Source: Karstenula rhodostoma CBS 690.94 (Eukaryota; Ascomycota; Dothideomycetes; Pleosporales; Didymosphaeriaceae). From it: a DNA stretch of 45,313 bases. The position numbers and the translations under genes are program-made. Position 1 is the first letter of the stretch, and every line of letters begins with the position of its first letter. The DNA is taken from contig MU001495.1 of NCBI GenBank assembly GCA_010093485.1, positions 2,790,571 to 2,835,883 on the forward strand, given 5' to 3'. This document shows positions 1 to 13,081 of this stretch, piece after piece. The notes below the pieces were generated by a model. It was not told where the DNA came from. It made no database searches and saw only the letters and a program-made list of their open reading frames with translations.

Positions 1-2360
1 TTATCTAGTAGTATTTATTAATAGCTATTATAATCTAGGTTAAATTTATAGGGTATTTAGTAGAGTAACCCTAAAGTAAAAGAAAATTACTTTAGACTAT
101 TTTACTCCTATTTACACGAAACCTAAGTAGGCTATATAATCTAATAGTATATAATACTATCTAGAAATATTTCTTAATAGCTTCTATAAACTAGATTAAA
201 AAATATTATACTATTATTAGCCTTAATTAGAAGTGCTTTAGAGAAAATAAATAGATTCTAGTTAATATAATCTAGATTATTAAGCTTATTACTAAGGTCC
301 CTATTATAATCTAACTAAGATAATTAAATTAAGTATATAGTATATTATATTACTAAAATAGTTAAACTATATTTTTTAATATACCTCTACTAGCTAAATA
401 ATACCCTAGACCTCTAATAGTATAATAGTTACCTAAGGGGAAAATAGGTAACCTACTATATCTAAATATATATTTAAGTTTAGTATTACTAGATTAGTAT
501 ACTTATTAGATTTATTTAAAAAATAGGATATTAAGCCTATAATCTAACCTATAAATTATCTATATCTACTTTAGTTTATACCTATAATAATACTACTATA
601 TTATCTCCCCTATTAATATTATTATTCCTATATTTTATTATTATTACTATTATTATTACTATTATTATTATACTACTTATCTATAAATTCTATACTACGT
701 CCTTCTAAATCTACTTCTATACCCTAACTATATACTACCTTACTACTACTTTTCTAGCTATTATATATAGTTAGTATTTATACTTATAAAATTAGTAGGA
801 AGACTTATAGAAAGAAGTTAATAGGGTTTATTTTATTCCTATCTCTAAGCTTTAATAAGAATATAAAACTAAAAAATATTTATATCTATTTTATATATAC
901 TAGAAATAGTATCTCTATCCTTTATAATAATACTATAATATCTCTATTATAATCCCTTATAAGCTTAATCTATTAACTAACTAACTTTTATATTAATTAC
1001 TTCTTAATCTACTTATTAGGTATATATCCTCTAGATATTAAGGTAAAAATACTAACTAAACTAAATATTATTTTAATTATATTTTACCTTACTCTCTAGT
1101 TTAATATATTTCTAAATATTCTCTATATATCCTTATTATAACTCTTATTAGATATTCTTCTAAGGTCCTTAGTAAAGGTAATTTTAAATAATATCTCTTT
1201 TATAATATCCCTATAGTTCCTTCTATATACTCTAGTTCCTTACTCCTAATTATAAAACCTTTTTACTAATCTAATAAAGTACTTATATAACTAATCTAGT
1301 ATTTATTATTAGTATATAAATTTAATAATATTATTTACCTATATCTTCTATATATTAAAGAACTAGAACTAAAAATTAAATACCTTATTATCTAATAAAA
1401 TATCCTATTACTACCCTTTATTAGTATTATCTATTAGAGTGCTAGAGGATATATTCTAGTAACGGGATAAAGCTAATATAGAATCTAATACCCTACTTTA
1501 GAATAAGGTATTCTTATTTACTAGAATTTTAAATAACTTCCTTTTATAGCGATATTATTATATCTATATAAGCCTAATTATCTACTACTTATAAAAAGTA
1601 TCTATAGATCTAATTACTATACCCCTACTAATAAACTTAATAACTATATTAACCCTAATACTAGACTATTTATAATAATAGGACCTATATTAATATTTCT
1701 TATTTAATTTACTATTAGGTACCTCTATATACTTCTAGTCCTATAAGTTTATAATAATATTAATTAGGCTATAATTTAAATTATTAACTAGTGCCTTATT
1801 TATAGCTAGTATATCTTTTCTAATAGTATACTTTCTTTTCCTCTATAGTATTATAGAATATTCCTTAACTACCTTAAATTATTATTTTTATTATTATTAG
1901 CCGAGCTTATCTCCTTTTTATTCCCTCTTCTCCTTAAATTACTTATTACTATTACCTTTCTATATCTATCTACCTTCTAGTCTAGTTATATCTTTATTCT
2001 ATTAATCTAGATTTTAATATATTATATTAACTATTTTCTTTATTTTAGCTTTAGAAATATTAGTAATTATCTAATATAGCGTATCCTTTAGTATTTATAT
2101 AACTAATATATTTATTTAGCTAAAACTATCCTTTTCTATAATATATATATATAAGTATATATTCTAGATTCTATTATATATTACTAGTATAATATTATAT
2201 TTATTACTTAGCTCCCTATCTACTATCTCTACTAGCTATAGCTATAAGAGGCTAGTAAGGGTATAGAAAAAAGCTATAATAGTAGTTAGGTTTAGGGAAT
2301 AGTTATAGTTATAGTTAGAAGTATAAAAAAAAAGGTAGTAAAGAAGAAAAAATATAAGTT
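1..2360 (-). pseudogene. Unidentified coding relic, Lys/Gln-rich, minus strand
   Basis: I do not recognise this gene. The + strand is pyrimidine-rich here, and the - strand gives a readable frame interrupted almost only by TAA/TAG codons explainable as mutated Gln or Trp. Codons whose first base is at 1938 and at 1794 are in the same frame, with a basic, glutamine-rich stretch between them (motifs like FKEKRE and GDKLG, then RKRKYTIRKD). The readable part continues to lower coordinates and may be cut by the window start. It lies tail-away from the RecQ-like gene that starts near 2449 on the opposite strand, so the two may have shared an intergenic region of about 100 bp. It could be a host gene copy or part of a mobile element. 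Confidence 0.4.
636..672. repeat. ATT/ACT trinucleotide microsatellite
   Basis: A run of ATT triplets interspersed with ACT, inside the minus-strand relic. In that strand it reads as AAT/AGT triplets and could have encoded an Asn/Ser/Asp-rich tract. A similar composition recurs at 28241-28620. Confidence 0.7.
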
Positions 2361-3975
2361 TCTAGAGGAAAGAAAAGACTAGCCCCTAAACTATATAGAA
2401 TTACTAAACTAATTTTAATTCTATAGCTAGATCTAAATCTCCCTTAATATAACTACCCCTTTAACCTAACTATAATCTCTAGAATATTTTCTATTAATTT
2501 TAAAATTTTTATTAATCCTTATCTTTCTTTATTATTATAAGTATTAACTATCTTATACTATATAAAACCTTATCTATATTAATATAGAATATAATCTTAT
2601 TATTTATATATACTATTACTATTATATCCTCCTATTAGATATTAAATTATATTTTAGATTTAAGACTTATAAGAATATATCTATTTAGTAATATAAAGAG
2701 GTATAGAAACTTATAAATAATAAATATATATAGCTCTACTTATTATAGAATAATATAATCTAGTTAATTATTTTATCTACTATTCCTTTTATAGCTATTA
2801 GTAGTATAGTATTACTAATACTAGGTCTTAAGTATAATACCTATAGGATAATATTTAGAGGGGAGATAGTAAATATAATTAAAAATATAAAAAACTATCT
2901 CTATATAATATATAGAATTAGAAGTTATAACTTTAGTATAAATACTTATATTATTACTACTAATATATAGATAACCTATTATTAGACTATATTTTTATAA
3001 TATCTCTAACTAAATAGGTAAGAATTATAGTACTTTAAAATATAGTATTCTATACTTTAACTCTATATATCTCCCTTAGTAGTAGATACTAAAAATAAAA
3101 AGAAAGGCTAGTTTATAGAGGTAAATATAAAAATAAATATAGAGAAGAAAGGGGAAAGTTAATATATATTATATACTATAGCTACTATTTATTATACTAT
3201 AGTAGATTAGTTTATATTATAGATTAATTAAGTATAAGAGAAACTAAATAAGAATATTATCTACTAGTATAGTAAAATACTATCTACTACTAAATATATT
3301 ATAAATCCCTTTTTTAAATATATAAAGTTCTATAAAGTTATTAGTAATATAGAGTAGAATATAGTATAGAACTATATATATCTAGTTATTTAGATATATT
3401 TAAAACTTACTCTTCTATAGAGTACTATAAAGAGTATATTTTAAATTTAATAGAATATAATTATATATAGTACCTTTTACTAGGCCTATATATAGGTTAT
3501 ATAGGAATATTTAAACTATATATCTATAATATCCCTTATATACTATTAAAACTTCTTAGACTATTACTATAATATAATATTATCTATATTTACCTTCTTC
3601 TACTAAATATTTAAAGTAGGTCTAGATTATCTATTAATATTAAAGATATTAAAAATAATAGAAAGGGTATAAAAGGGTATTTATATATACCTAGTAAAAA
3701 TAGATAGCCCTATTACTATAATCTTAGCTATAGCCTATAATTACTAAATCCTAGCTCTTTTAGAATAGATATATTATAAGTTCTAGCTAGTACTTATATA
3801 GTAGACTACTAGTAGAAGTAACTTTAATCTAGTTATTATAATAGTAATTATATTTATTATTCTAGACCTATAAAAGTCTAGTTTTAAGTAGGTATATAAC
3901 TTTATTATAAATATATCTATACTAAAGAAATACTATTATCTTATAGTATATTAGTACTTTTAGAAGATAATTATA

Positions 3976-4095
3976 ATATAGCTAGAAGAGGGAGATAAAA
4001 AGGAGAAAGAGGGAAATAAAAAAAAAAAAAAGGAAAATAAAAAGAAGAAAAAGGGAGATAAAAAAAAGAATATAAAAAATAAAAAAAAGGATATA
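3976..4095 (+). repeat. Lys/Glu-rich low-complexity tract within the RecQ relic
   Basis: Purine-rich AAA/AAG/GAG/GAT codons in the frame of the helicase relic encode a highly charged linker (pattern EEGDKKEKEG, then repeated KKK and DKKK). It includes an A-run of about 14 near 4018-4031. It probably separated the zinc-finger part from the rest of the N-terminal region. Confidence 0.6.
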
Positions 4096-5185
4096 AAAGC
4101 TACTATAATAGTTTTAATTATAAATAATAAGATAGATAATACTAGTTTAATAGTAAAAGAGATTATACTATTTAGTAATATCTCTACTATTAATATAAAG
4201 GTACTAGTTAATAAGAAAAATATTTTAACTACCTTATAGGACTATAGTTAAAAGGCTAACTAGAAGCTAAGGGATTTTATCTATATCTACTTTAGTATTA
4301 AGTCCTATACCCCTATATTCTAGTTTATTACTATAGAGTATTATCTTAGTATCTTTTAGTATAGAGATATAATATAAAGCTTTATATAATAGAATAGTAA
4401 TAATATTATTATTTATAGTATTAAAATATTATTTAAAGAGTATAAGAATATAGTATAGATATTAGTTTAAAAGATAGAGATATTATTTATTAATATTACT
4501 AGCTATAATAGTATTATATCCCTATTACTAATCCCCTAGAATAAAATACTATATAATCTAGGTATCTAAGATAAGGATTACTCCCCTTTTAAGCTAAGTA
4601 GCCTACCTTTTAATAAGTAGTAAAACTATATAGTTAAGTAGGCCTTTACTACTATTAATACTAGTAAAGTAAAAATAATATCTAGTAATTTAGATAACTA
4701 TATTAGTATAGATAAGTATAGTATAAAGATAAATATCCCTCTAATATTTATTATTTCTCTCTTCCCTAACTTACTTATTATAGATATAAGCCTTTTTTAA
4801 TATTATTTTTCTATTTATCTACTTTACTAGTAGATAGCCTATATATCTAATAGAGCTACTAAGTATTATATATAAAAACTTATTTACTAATAGTACTAGT
4901 AATTTATTTTTATTTCTAGACCTTATTATAGTTATACCTTACTATTATAAGGGTTATAATAAAGATAAGACTATTTATATAATATATTATTACCTTTTAT
5001 AATATATTAGTTCCCTTTTTATTTAGTATATATAACTTATCTATCTATTTTATTAATTTATTACTATAATTATATCTACTAATAGTCTAGTAGTATTATA
5101 CTACTATTATATATATAGTTACTATCTCTAGAATAATAAGATAGGGTATAGATAAAAGGATAATTAGTAATTTACTATACTTTTT

Positions 5186-5190
5186 AATTA
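5186..5190. repeat. Target-site duplication, left copy (AATTA)
   Basis: Five bases flanking the left LTR read AATTA and those flanking the right LTR (13328-13332) read AACTA. They differ by one C/T transition, as expected of a 5-bp Ty3/gypsy target duplication altered afterwards by RIP. Confidence 0.75.
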
Positions 5191-5436
5191 TATAAGGCTA
5201 GGATATAGCTAAATAGGGTAAATACTCTTAGAATTAGATAGATAGAAGAAACTATATAAATTAAAACTAAATTTAAAATACTAAAATAGAGAGGGTTCTA
5301 GGGAGGGACTCTCTATATACTAGGTATTTAAGATTTACTAATTAATCTATATATAGGCTACTAGATAAGGCCTAAACTCGAAGATAAGTAAATATCCTAT
5401 AAGGGGATTTAACCTTAGGTTAAATTAACCCTTATA
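5191..5436 (-). repeat. 3' LTR of the chromovirus
   Basis: 246 bp, aligned end to end with 13082-13327 without gaps. I count about 18 differences, all transitions (C/T or G/A) and none transversions, the pattern of independent RIP on two initially identical copies. It begins TATAAGGCTA and ends CCCTTATA. In element orientation this is the downstream LTR because the polypurine tract abuts it. Confidence 0.95.
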
Positions 5437-5455
5437 CTACCCCCCTCTAAGCGCG
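5437..5455 (-). other. Polypurine tract of the chromovirus
   Basis: The + strand CTACCCCCCTCT immediately after the left LTR is a polypurine tract (AGAGGGGGGTAG) on the element's coding strand. This is the standard primer site for plus-strand DNA synthesis, and its position independently fixes the element's minus orientation. Confidence 0.75.
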
Positions 5456-6029
5456 ATCTAGAGTCTTAATAGTTTCTAAGGACTATAAGAATACCTATAT
5501 CTATAAAAAAAAAAGAAAAGAATAAATTAGTCTAGAGAGAAAAAAAATAAAAATAAAAAAAAATATCCTCTATACCCTTAAAAAATTTCCTATTAAACTT
5601 ATATAGTTATAGACTAGATTAGAGTATCCTACTCTAGTATAATTATATAGGGCTCTATAATTTCCTATATAAAAATACCTTTATTTAAAATTTTTCTAAG
5701 TAGTTAGCTACGCACTATTATATATATATTATATAGGGTTCCCTAATCCTATAAGAAGAGGTTAAGATCTAGTTTAAAACTTTAAATTCCTTATTATAGT
5801 TAAAAACTTAAAGTATTTAATATATAAAGCTTAATCCTTTATAGTACTAAGAAGTATAAGGTAAATATACCTTATAAATACTAGATAGACTATCTAGATT
5901 AAACTACTATACTAACTAGCCTATTTTTAGGTAATCCTTTATTAACTACCTATCTTAATAGGTATATTATCTTTAGAATTACTATCTATAAATACTTTAT
6001 TAAGGGTAACTTTCTTCTAAGTATTTAAA

Positions 6030-6260
6030 TACTTAGGGGGCCTAGCTATTTAAGGATTAGTATTATAAAAGTTATCTACTAGCTTTAGAGTATTTCTAAA
6101 GTTAAATACTAGATACTATATATTATTTAAGTTATAGCCTTACTATACTATTTAGTACTAGAGTTTTCCCTAACTTAGTTAACTATTATAAATAAGTAAT
6201 ACCTCCTACTTAAGGGTATTATTAACTTTAGTTAGTAGTTCCTATAGTTAGTATTATCTA
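6030..6260 (-). other. Chromodomain region at the C-terminus of integrase
   Basis: Reading stop codons as Gln/Trp and TAT as Cys/His/Tyr, the minus strand shows GKLQYQIV..GYN followed by a QY.VFNFRN segment and LVDNFYNTNP. This follows the chromodomain pattern (KLQY.V.W.GY....TW.P..N....L..FH) of fungal chromoviruses. In MAGGY-type elements the module binds H3K9-methylated nucleosomes and steers integration to heterochromatin. Confidence 0.75.
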
Positions 6261-9200
6261 GAAAGTAGGTTATTAGGTACTTTCTAAAAATAGTCTATAT
6301 AAAATACTAAATAAACTTTTATATATAATAGTAATTTAAACTTATAGAATAATCCTTTTATTTTTATAATATAGTATAGACTATATATTTACTTATTAAG
6401 CTTAATAAAGGGATATAATATTAAAAAGCCCTTTAGAGTAATATAGATAAAGTTACTAATAATAAAGTTAGATAATTAGTAGTATTTATTAGCTTATTTT
6501 ACTATTAAGTTTTATACTATAATAAGGTTCTAATAGGCCTAGTTATAAACCTAAGTAATAGCTTTAAGACGAGTAGTAATAAACTCGTAGGCTTACTTAG
6601 AGCTAATATTATTAGAGGAGTCCTTAGATAATCTAACTCTATCCCTTTAGTTCTAAAAGACTTTAATTTTATAGCTAAACTTAATTTTATATAGAGAGAA
6701 ACTAGTGGATTTATTAGGTAAAGAGGCTTATACCTAGTCTATTAAAGGGAGTAGATCTAACTAGTTATTCTAAAATTTATTAATAAATAGGTAGAGATAC
6801 TAGTTAATATACTTATTATATATCTTAGTTTAGCTATTTATTTAGGTATAATCTATAGATATAAGTTTCTACTATATACCTATAAGGTAATATAGTTTAC
6901 TAATAAAATTAAAAGTAAATTATAACCCTTAATCTAATATAATAGATTTAGAGATACTAAAAATCCTCTAGATATACTAGTAGTAAAGGAAGGTAGCCTA
7001 TTTTATAGTAATTATTTTATAGTATAGTAATAAAAAGGTATATTTACTTAGATAGTATATATAAACTATAATATTATTAAAGCCCTTTTAGTCTAGTAAA
7101 AAGCTTTTAAAATTTATAGAGATATTTTACTATATAGTCTCTAGAATAGGTAGTAGCTAGAATAGGCCTAGCTTCTTATTATAAGGGGGCTTAGTCTAGT
7201 AGTAGATTTTATAATTTTATATAAACTATTTAATATCTATATATATATAGCTCTAATAGTATAATTTCTAAATAAGTTTATAGGTCTTTTTAATACTAGG
7301 GTACGTGGTTATCTAGTAGAAGTAAACTATATTAATAAAAATTATTTAAAGCTAACTAGTTTTAGAGATAACTAGATAGTCTTAGTATAAAAAAAGTCTA
7401 GAAGGTATTCTATTATACTTACTATTTAGTTTAGAGGTGGCTTCTTAAAGCAGTTCTAAGGTTAGGTTAGTATAATTTACTTTAAGTAGATAGTCTACTA
7501 GTATAATAGGAGAGTCTTATAATTTAGCCTCCCTACTCTACTAGTTTAGCTTAGTAGTAGTAACTAATACTACTACTTTATAGTCCTTATTATTAGTATT
7601 ATTATTAGCGATATTCTATTATTAGGGGAAGAAGTATATTATATAGGCTAACTTAGCTTTTACCTTTTATATAACTAGTTCTTTCTATTTCTATAATAGT
7701 ATATTAGCTATAATATTTATAGATCTAGAGTAAAATATAATTATATAGTTATACTAGAATAATACTTCTAACTAATAAGTCTAGTAGGGTATAAGTTCTT
7801 ACTTTATAAAGAAGTATTTAAGTATATAATAGTCTATAATAATAGTAAATAGCTCTTTTAACTATAAACTAATAAGCTAGGTATACTATATATATAACTT
7901 ACCTATAATAGTAAGTATTTCCTTATTATAAATATTATAATTTATCTCTACTAGTTTTATTTTATATAAATAAAAACTAAAAGGTTTCTAGATTTTATTA
8001 TCTTATATCTATAAGATAACTTCTATAATAATATTATTAGTAGTATTAGTCTCTATCTATATCTTATAGTAGGGGGAGTACTATATAATAAAATTATCTA
8101 AGTAGAGAAGATCCTTTATAGCTTAAAAAATAGTATATTCCTTATTTTTAAACTTATACTAGGCGCCTTTTTTAGTTAGCTTAGTAAGGGGTTAAATAAT
8201 ATATCTATAGTTTTTAAAATAGGCCTAATAGTAATTATAGAATTCTAAAAAGAATTAGAGGGTATAAAGGCTAGTAGACTCTTTTTAGTTCTATACTATA
8301 GTTTCCTTCTTAGGATCCTTATAGATCCCGTTAGTAGTAATAATAAAGCCTAGAAATTTAACTTTTTAAATAGTAAATTCGCTTTTCTTAATATTATAAT
8401 AGAGGTAGTACTCTTTTAGCTATTTAATAACTTTAGATATATAAGCCTTATACTCTAGGGGGTCCTTAGAGTAGATAAGGATATTATTAATATAAATTAT
8501 ATAAATTAAATTAATTATATTAGCTAGAATTATATTAATAAAGTATTAGAATAATACTAGTCTATTAATTATACTAAAAGGAAAAATATTATACTTAAAG
8601 TTACTATATTAAGTTTAAAATATAGAGAGATTAGAGGTATATTTAGTAAGTTATATATAATAAAAGGCTTATTATAGATCTAGTTTAGTAAATATATATA
8701 CCCTAGATAGGTATATAAGAGTTTCCTTTAATAGTAGTATAGAAGTAATATTCTTCTTAGTAATACTATTAAGCCTCCTATAATTAATATAAAAATACTA
8801 CCCCCCTCTAGACTTCTTTATATATAAAATAGGGGAGGTAAAGCTAGTATTACTAGGGGAGATAAACCCTTTCTTTACTATATTCTAAATATATAGGTAT
8901 AGTAATTCTAGCTTATTAAGAGATATAGGGTATAGTAGAAAGGTCTTTAAAATACTAATATCCTTAGTAAGGATAATATTATAGTTAATACCTTTTTATT
9001 ATAGGGGTAAAGTATTTACCTCTTATTTACTAAAGTAAGAAATATTTATCCCTACCTATCTATAGTAGGGAAACTTAGTTTTAAGTTCTACTAGTAGCTA
9101 TTTTTAAGACTTTTCTAGAGAGTTAGCTATAGTTTTCTTTTTATAATACTTAGCTTTTATAAGTTTAAATAACTTATATTAACTAATAGAGCTAATCTCT

Positions 9201-10600
9201 ATACCTTATATACTAACTATAAATACTATAGTAGAAATAGTTAAAATATTAATACTAGCCTTAAGAAGCTATTTCCTTATTAGTATTTAATACTTAGGGG
9301 GTTCCTTTAGGGATAGTAGCCCTAGATTAGATAGTACTTTATTTATTTTATATAAATTTTTCTTATATTAAAGCCACTCTATAGGGTAGAAGGTAGTAAT
9401 AACTTAATCCTTTAGATAGTTTTTTAGTTTAATCCTTAGCTCTTATAAGAGTTTTTTAGTAGCTTATTTATTAGAGTTTTTAGTAGGATTAGGCTTAGTA
9501 GAGGTAGTTAATTCCCCTAGTAATAATTTATTATTATATAGTAACTCGTTACTATATCTATATACTAGGGTATTATTCTTAATACTAGACTTAACTAATT
9601 ACTAACTTTTATTTCTAGACTTTAGTAGTTTAGCTTTATTACTATTCTTATCTAAAGATATATAGTATATTATAATAAAGTTCTTATCTAGAATAGACTC
9701 TACTAAAGATAGTTAATAATTACTATAGTTCTAGGGGGTAGCCTATACTAAAGAGATAGATAATATTATAAACTCTATAGAAATCTTAAACTCCTTTATA
9801 GGGGAGTATTCCCTATAGAGTAATTATACTTATTAAAGTTAAATATCCTCCTTTTTAAAGTTAGTATCCTATTAGTTAGTATTAAACTAGTATTCTTTAT
9901 TAACTAGTAGAAGTAGGTAGTATAGTACTATAAGTAGAATAATAATCTATAATAGTATATTATCTAGCTATATTAAGTACTAGTTATAATAATTAATTAG
10001 TAACTTAGTATCCTTAAAGAATTTTTATTCTATAATAAGGTTATAGTCTTCTATTTTATATAGGATAAACTATATAGTTATAGGATATCTATTAATATTA
10101 AGTACTACTTAAAAGTAGTAATTAACCAAGGCGGCCTTTTTACTAGTAAAACTCTTAAGGGGGATTAGGTATTTAAGCTATATTAACTTAACACTAAATT
10201 AGTATCTTAGTACTTTCTTTAGTTATAAGGTAATAAAATTATATATAGATATACTAGAATTAATAAAATTATATATATAAATCTTATATCTATTATTTTA
10301 GAATATTATAGGAAGTATAAAAGGTATTCCCCTAAATAAGTTAAGGATTTAAATATTTTTAGGGTTAGTATAATACTTTTTAGGGTAAAATACTAGCTTC
10401 TATAGGTTAATTAATTCTATACCTACTACTCCTATTAGGGGTACTAGTTTAGAGTTAACTAGTACCTCTAGTTTTCTAATTTAAAGTCTAACTTAGAGTC
10501 TTTATTAGAGGTATATTTATTACTAAATTCTAGAAAAAAATAAGCCTTATTCTCTTCTTAAATCTTTATAATAGTAGTAATAATATACCTATTATAGGGT
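6030..10600 (-). pseudogene. Chromovirus pol: protease-RT-RNase H-integrase-chromodomain
   Basis: RIP-mutated pol, read from high to low coordinates. The RT active site is YINN for YxDD at 8483-8494, followed in frame by ILIYSKD and further downstream by KKSEF and FLGFII, typical of gypsy RT. Integrase: a DWKGF-like segment near 7098-7130, then DRGPQFT (6914-6937, Q/W positions now stops), then TDGQTE near 6824-6841, matching the conserved DDE core and its C-terminal side. Chromodomain: 6040-6250, with GKLQY..V..GY near 6131-6171 followed by a VFNFRNTLKLVDNF-like segment. RNase H would lie between about 7500 and 8250 and protease near 9700-10500, but I did not pin their catalytic residues. 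Nearly all stops sit at Gln or Trp codons. Confidence 0.9.
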
Positions 10601-12780
10601 TTAATAGGGTAATTATAGTAAATATAGTCCTTAGAGAGGTAGTTATAATATACCTAATTTTTATAATACTACTCCCTAGAGTACCTATATCTAGGGTTAG
10701 TAGATTAGTATTTTAAAGCTAATTCTACTATAGTATCTTTAGGTAATCCTATAATATAATAAGAGGCTAAAGTAATTATTTATAATAAAAACTCCTTATA
10801 ATAGTATAGAATAGAGGAAGTAAATTAATTATAGTTAGCCTAATAGTTATATTTATAGGCTTTATATAGCTTATAGATAATAGTATAAAATTTATTATAG
10901 TCTATAATAGGGTTAATAGTATTCTAGGTAAACTAGTTAGTAAGCTTTATATAGAGCTTCTTATAGAGTATCTCTTTAGGATTATTAGAATAAAACCTAG
11001 CCTAGTTTATAAATATATTATACTATATAATAAATAAGTTTATATCTCCTCTAGGTAGAAATATTATCTTCTAGAGGTTAGTATAGGTATTAATATCCTA
11101 GTTTAGTAGTATAAATATAGCTTAAAGGTAGTTATATAGACCTATAAAAGATATAATTAATTACTACTATTTCTAGGTATTAAAAATTTTAAAGGTATAG
11201 CCTTTTAGCTATATATTAATATAATTAGTAATAGCTATAATATATTCTTTAGAAGTATTTTACTAAAAATAATCTATATTAGACTTAATCTTAACCTCTA
11301 GTAAATAGAACTATAACTTAAACTAAGCCTTATTACTATTAAATTTATTAGGGTCTAGAACCTTAGGGGATAGGTATTTACTTTAGCGAGCTTAGTACTT
11401 TATATAGTAAAGGTTTAGTACTTTATAGAAAAATTTACTAGGGGTATTTACTCTTAGAATATATTAACCTATAGTAGAATAGTCTATACCTTACTAACTA
11501 TTTATTTTTAGAATAACTAGTTTAGTATTATATTTAATAGTAGATACTAGCTTAGTAGGGGAAGTACTAAACTAGTAGAGTAACTTAAAGCTATTATTAC
11601 TATTTAAGTTACTAATTACTATTTATATTAGTTAATTCTTAGTCTTAGTAGTCTTTTTTAATTCTATAATCTTAGTTTATAAATAACTATTTTCCTTTTA
11701 AGTCTATATCTAAAAGTTTATTATAATATTAATTTTATTATTTAGATTAGTATTTTACTAGACTAGCTTTTATTACTAGTTCTATACTTTATATATATAT
11801 TAGAATAAGATTATAAGCTATAGCTTTATAGTAAATAGGGCTATATTAGCCTTAATATAGCCTATATATATATTAGAAGTAGTAGTAAACTCTAGACCTT
11901 AGTAGTTTAAGGTCTCTAGATACTTTCTATCTAAAGTAATTAGGTCTAGAATAATTATATTAATATTAGTAAAGGCTATATATAGTTTAAATACTTCCTC
12001 TAGCTCTTATAGCCTAGCTACCTATAGACTAGCCTTAAAGTTATTTTTTTTCTCCTTATAATTTCTAGTTCTAGAATTCTAATAGAGGCCTAATTCCTTC
12101 TTAACCTTATTAATATTAGCTAGGTATTCTTTAGTACCTTTAGGTAGCTAGATACCTAGTTCTAGTAGAAAAAGTTTAATTTAAAAGGGTAGATCTTTTA
12201 GCTTATAGAAAGATTATATACTAGAGGCTTTAACTACTAGTATTTATTCTTATATTAGAATAGGTAAGTAATCTTAGAGTAGTATATATAGTATCTTATT
12301 TATAGTTATACTATAATAGGGGTTATTTACCTTTAAAATATTATTAAGGTCTTCTTTACTAAAATTAAAAGCTATTATTACTTTAGTAGTATAGCTTATA
12401 GAGTAAGTCCTAATATAGCTCTAAGGGAAAGGTATTAAATTCCTATTAATAAACTATTTAAGTACTAGAGGTTTTATCTTTATATACTTAATTATAGGTA
12501 GTAGTATAGTAGGTATAGAGCTATTTAGAGGTAAAGTAAATAAAGAAAGAGGGCTATCTAAAATAGAGATATTATATAAATTAATATTTACTATAAGGGT
12601 AAAAGGTAAGTTTAGGTAGATAAGATATAAGTAATAAGTAGGTAGTTAGTCCTATTTTAAATCTATTTACTAAGGGTATATATATTATTTTTAGTATACC
12701 TATAGTAGGTATATACTTCTATCTAAAAAGGATTTAATCTTTATAGTAGTTAATTCTACTAAAAGTACCTAATATTAGTA
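10601..12780 (-). pseudogene. Chromovirus gag with CCHC zinc knuckle
   Basis: Capsid/nucleocapsid region of the chromovirus. A zinc knuckle C-x2-C-x4-H-x4-C is readable at 10609-10650 (minus strand), with all four ligands now TAT or TAC: TAT-x2-TAC-x4-TAT-x4-TAC, the spacer residues including LSKD. It sits where gag meets pol, as expected. The region toward the 5' LTR is readable but poorly conserved, as gag usually is, and I could not define the start because every ATG has been lost. The 46-bp repeats at 12811-12974 appear to be in the leader before it. Confidence 0.75.
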
Positions 12781-12810
12781 GATCTTTAAGGGAGTTTAAA
12801 AAATCTAGAA

Positions 12811-12974
12811 GGATATTCTAGCGCCTTAATAGCTAGTCTTTAATAAGAATTTTAGAGGATATTCTAGTACCTTAATAGCTAGCCTTTAATAAGAACTTTA
12901 GAGGATATTCTAGTGCCTTAATAGCTAGCCTTTAATAAGAACTTTAGAGGATATTCTAGCGCCTTAATAATTAA
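12811..12974. repeat. 46-bp tandem repeats in the chromovirus leader
   Basis: Units starting at 12811, 12857, 12903 and 12949 (exactly 46 bp apart), about 3.5 copies, core GGATATTCTAGYGCCTTAAT. Copies differ by transitions only. They lie just inside the 5' LTR, between it and gag. Such leader repeats can vary in number among copies of one element family. Confidence 0.9.
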
Positions 12975-13081
12975 TCTAAAAAAAAATTTTAGGATTTTAA
13001 TAAACCTTTCTATACCTAAAGAGCTAAAAATAGATATTATAGTTACTAATCTCTAGCTAAAAGAAGGGGTTTTAAGTTTAA

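Larger units (their letters stand above)
2449..5190 (+). pseudogene. RecQ/TLH-like helicase relic, N-terminal part
   Basis: N-terminal half of a telomere-linked RecQ-like helicase gene, inactivated by RIP and split by the chromovirus at 5191. One frame (codon starts at 2449, 2542, 2821, 3508, 4198, 4732, 4858) stays open apart from TAA/TAG replacing Gln/Trp. A plausible start is ATA (from ATG) at 2449. Around 2570-2930 two zinc-finger-like units can be read if TAT is taken as Cys/His. They resemble the N-terminal C2H2-like region (DUF3505/OrsD-type) that precedes RecQ in fungal TLH proteins, including a segment ending in KNIKNYLYIIYRI (KNHL..THRI). A Lys/Glu-rich stretch lies at 3976-4095. 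Near 4845-4870 a motif like SNRATKHY recalls the GHS..TA..HY segment upstream of RecQ in this family. I did not find the SGQ...YHKGY signature seen in the second copy, so this is probably a divergent subfamily. Confidence 0.65.

Noticed and set aside
12811..12974. CRISPR-like array
   Set aside because: The 46-bp units are head-to-tail copies without distinct spacers, inside a eukaryotic retrotransposon.
13060..13081. tRNA primer-binding site next to the 5' LTR
   Set aside because: The sequence after the LTR on the element strand (TTAAACTTAAAACCCC) does not convincingly match a tRNA 3' end that I can name, and RIP may have altered it.
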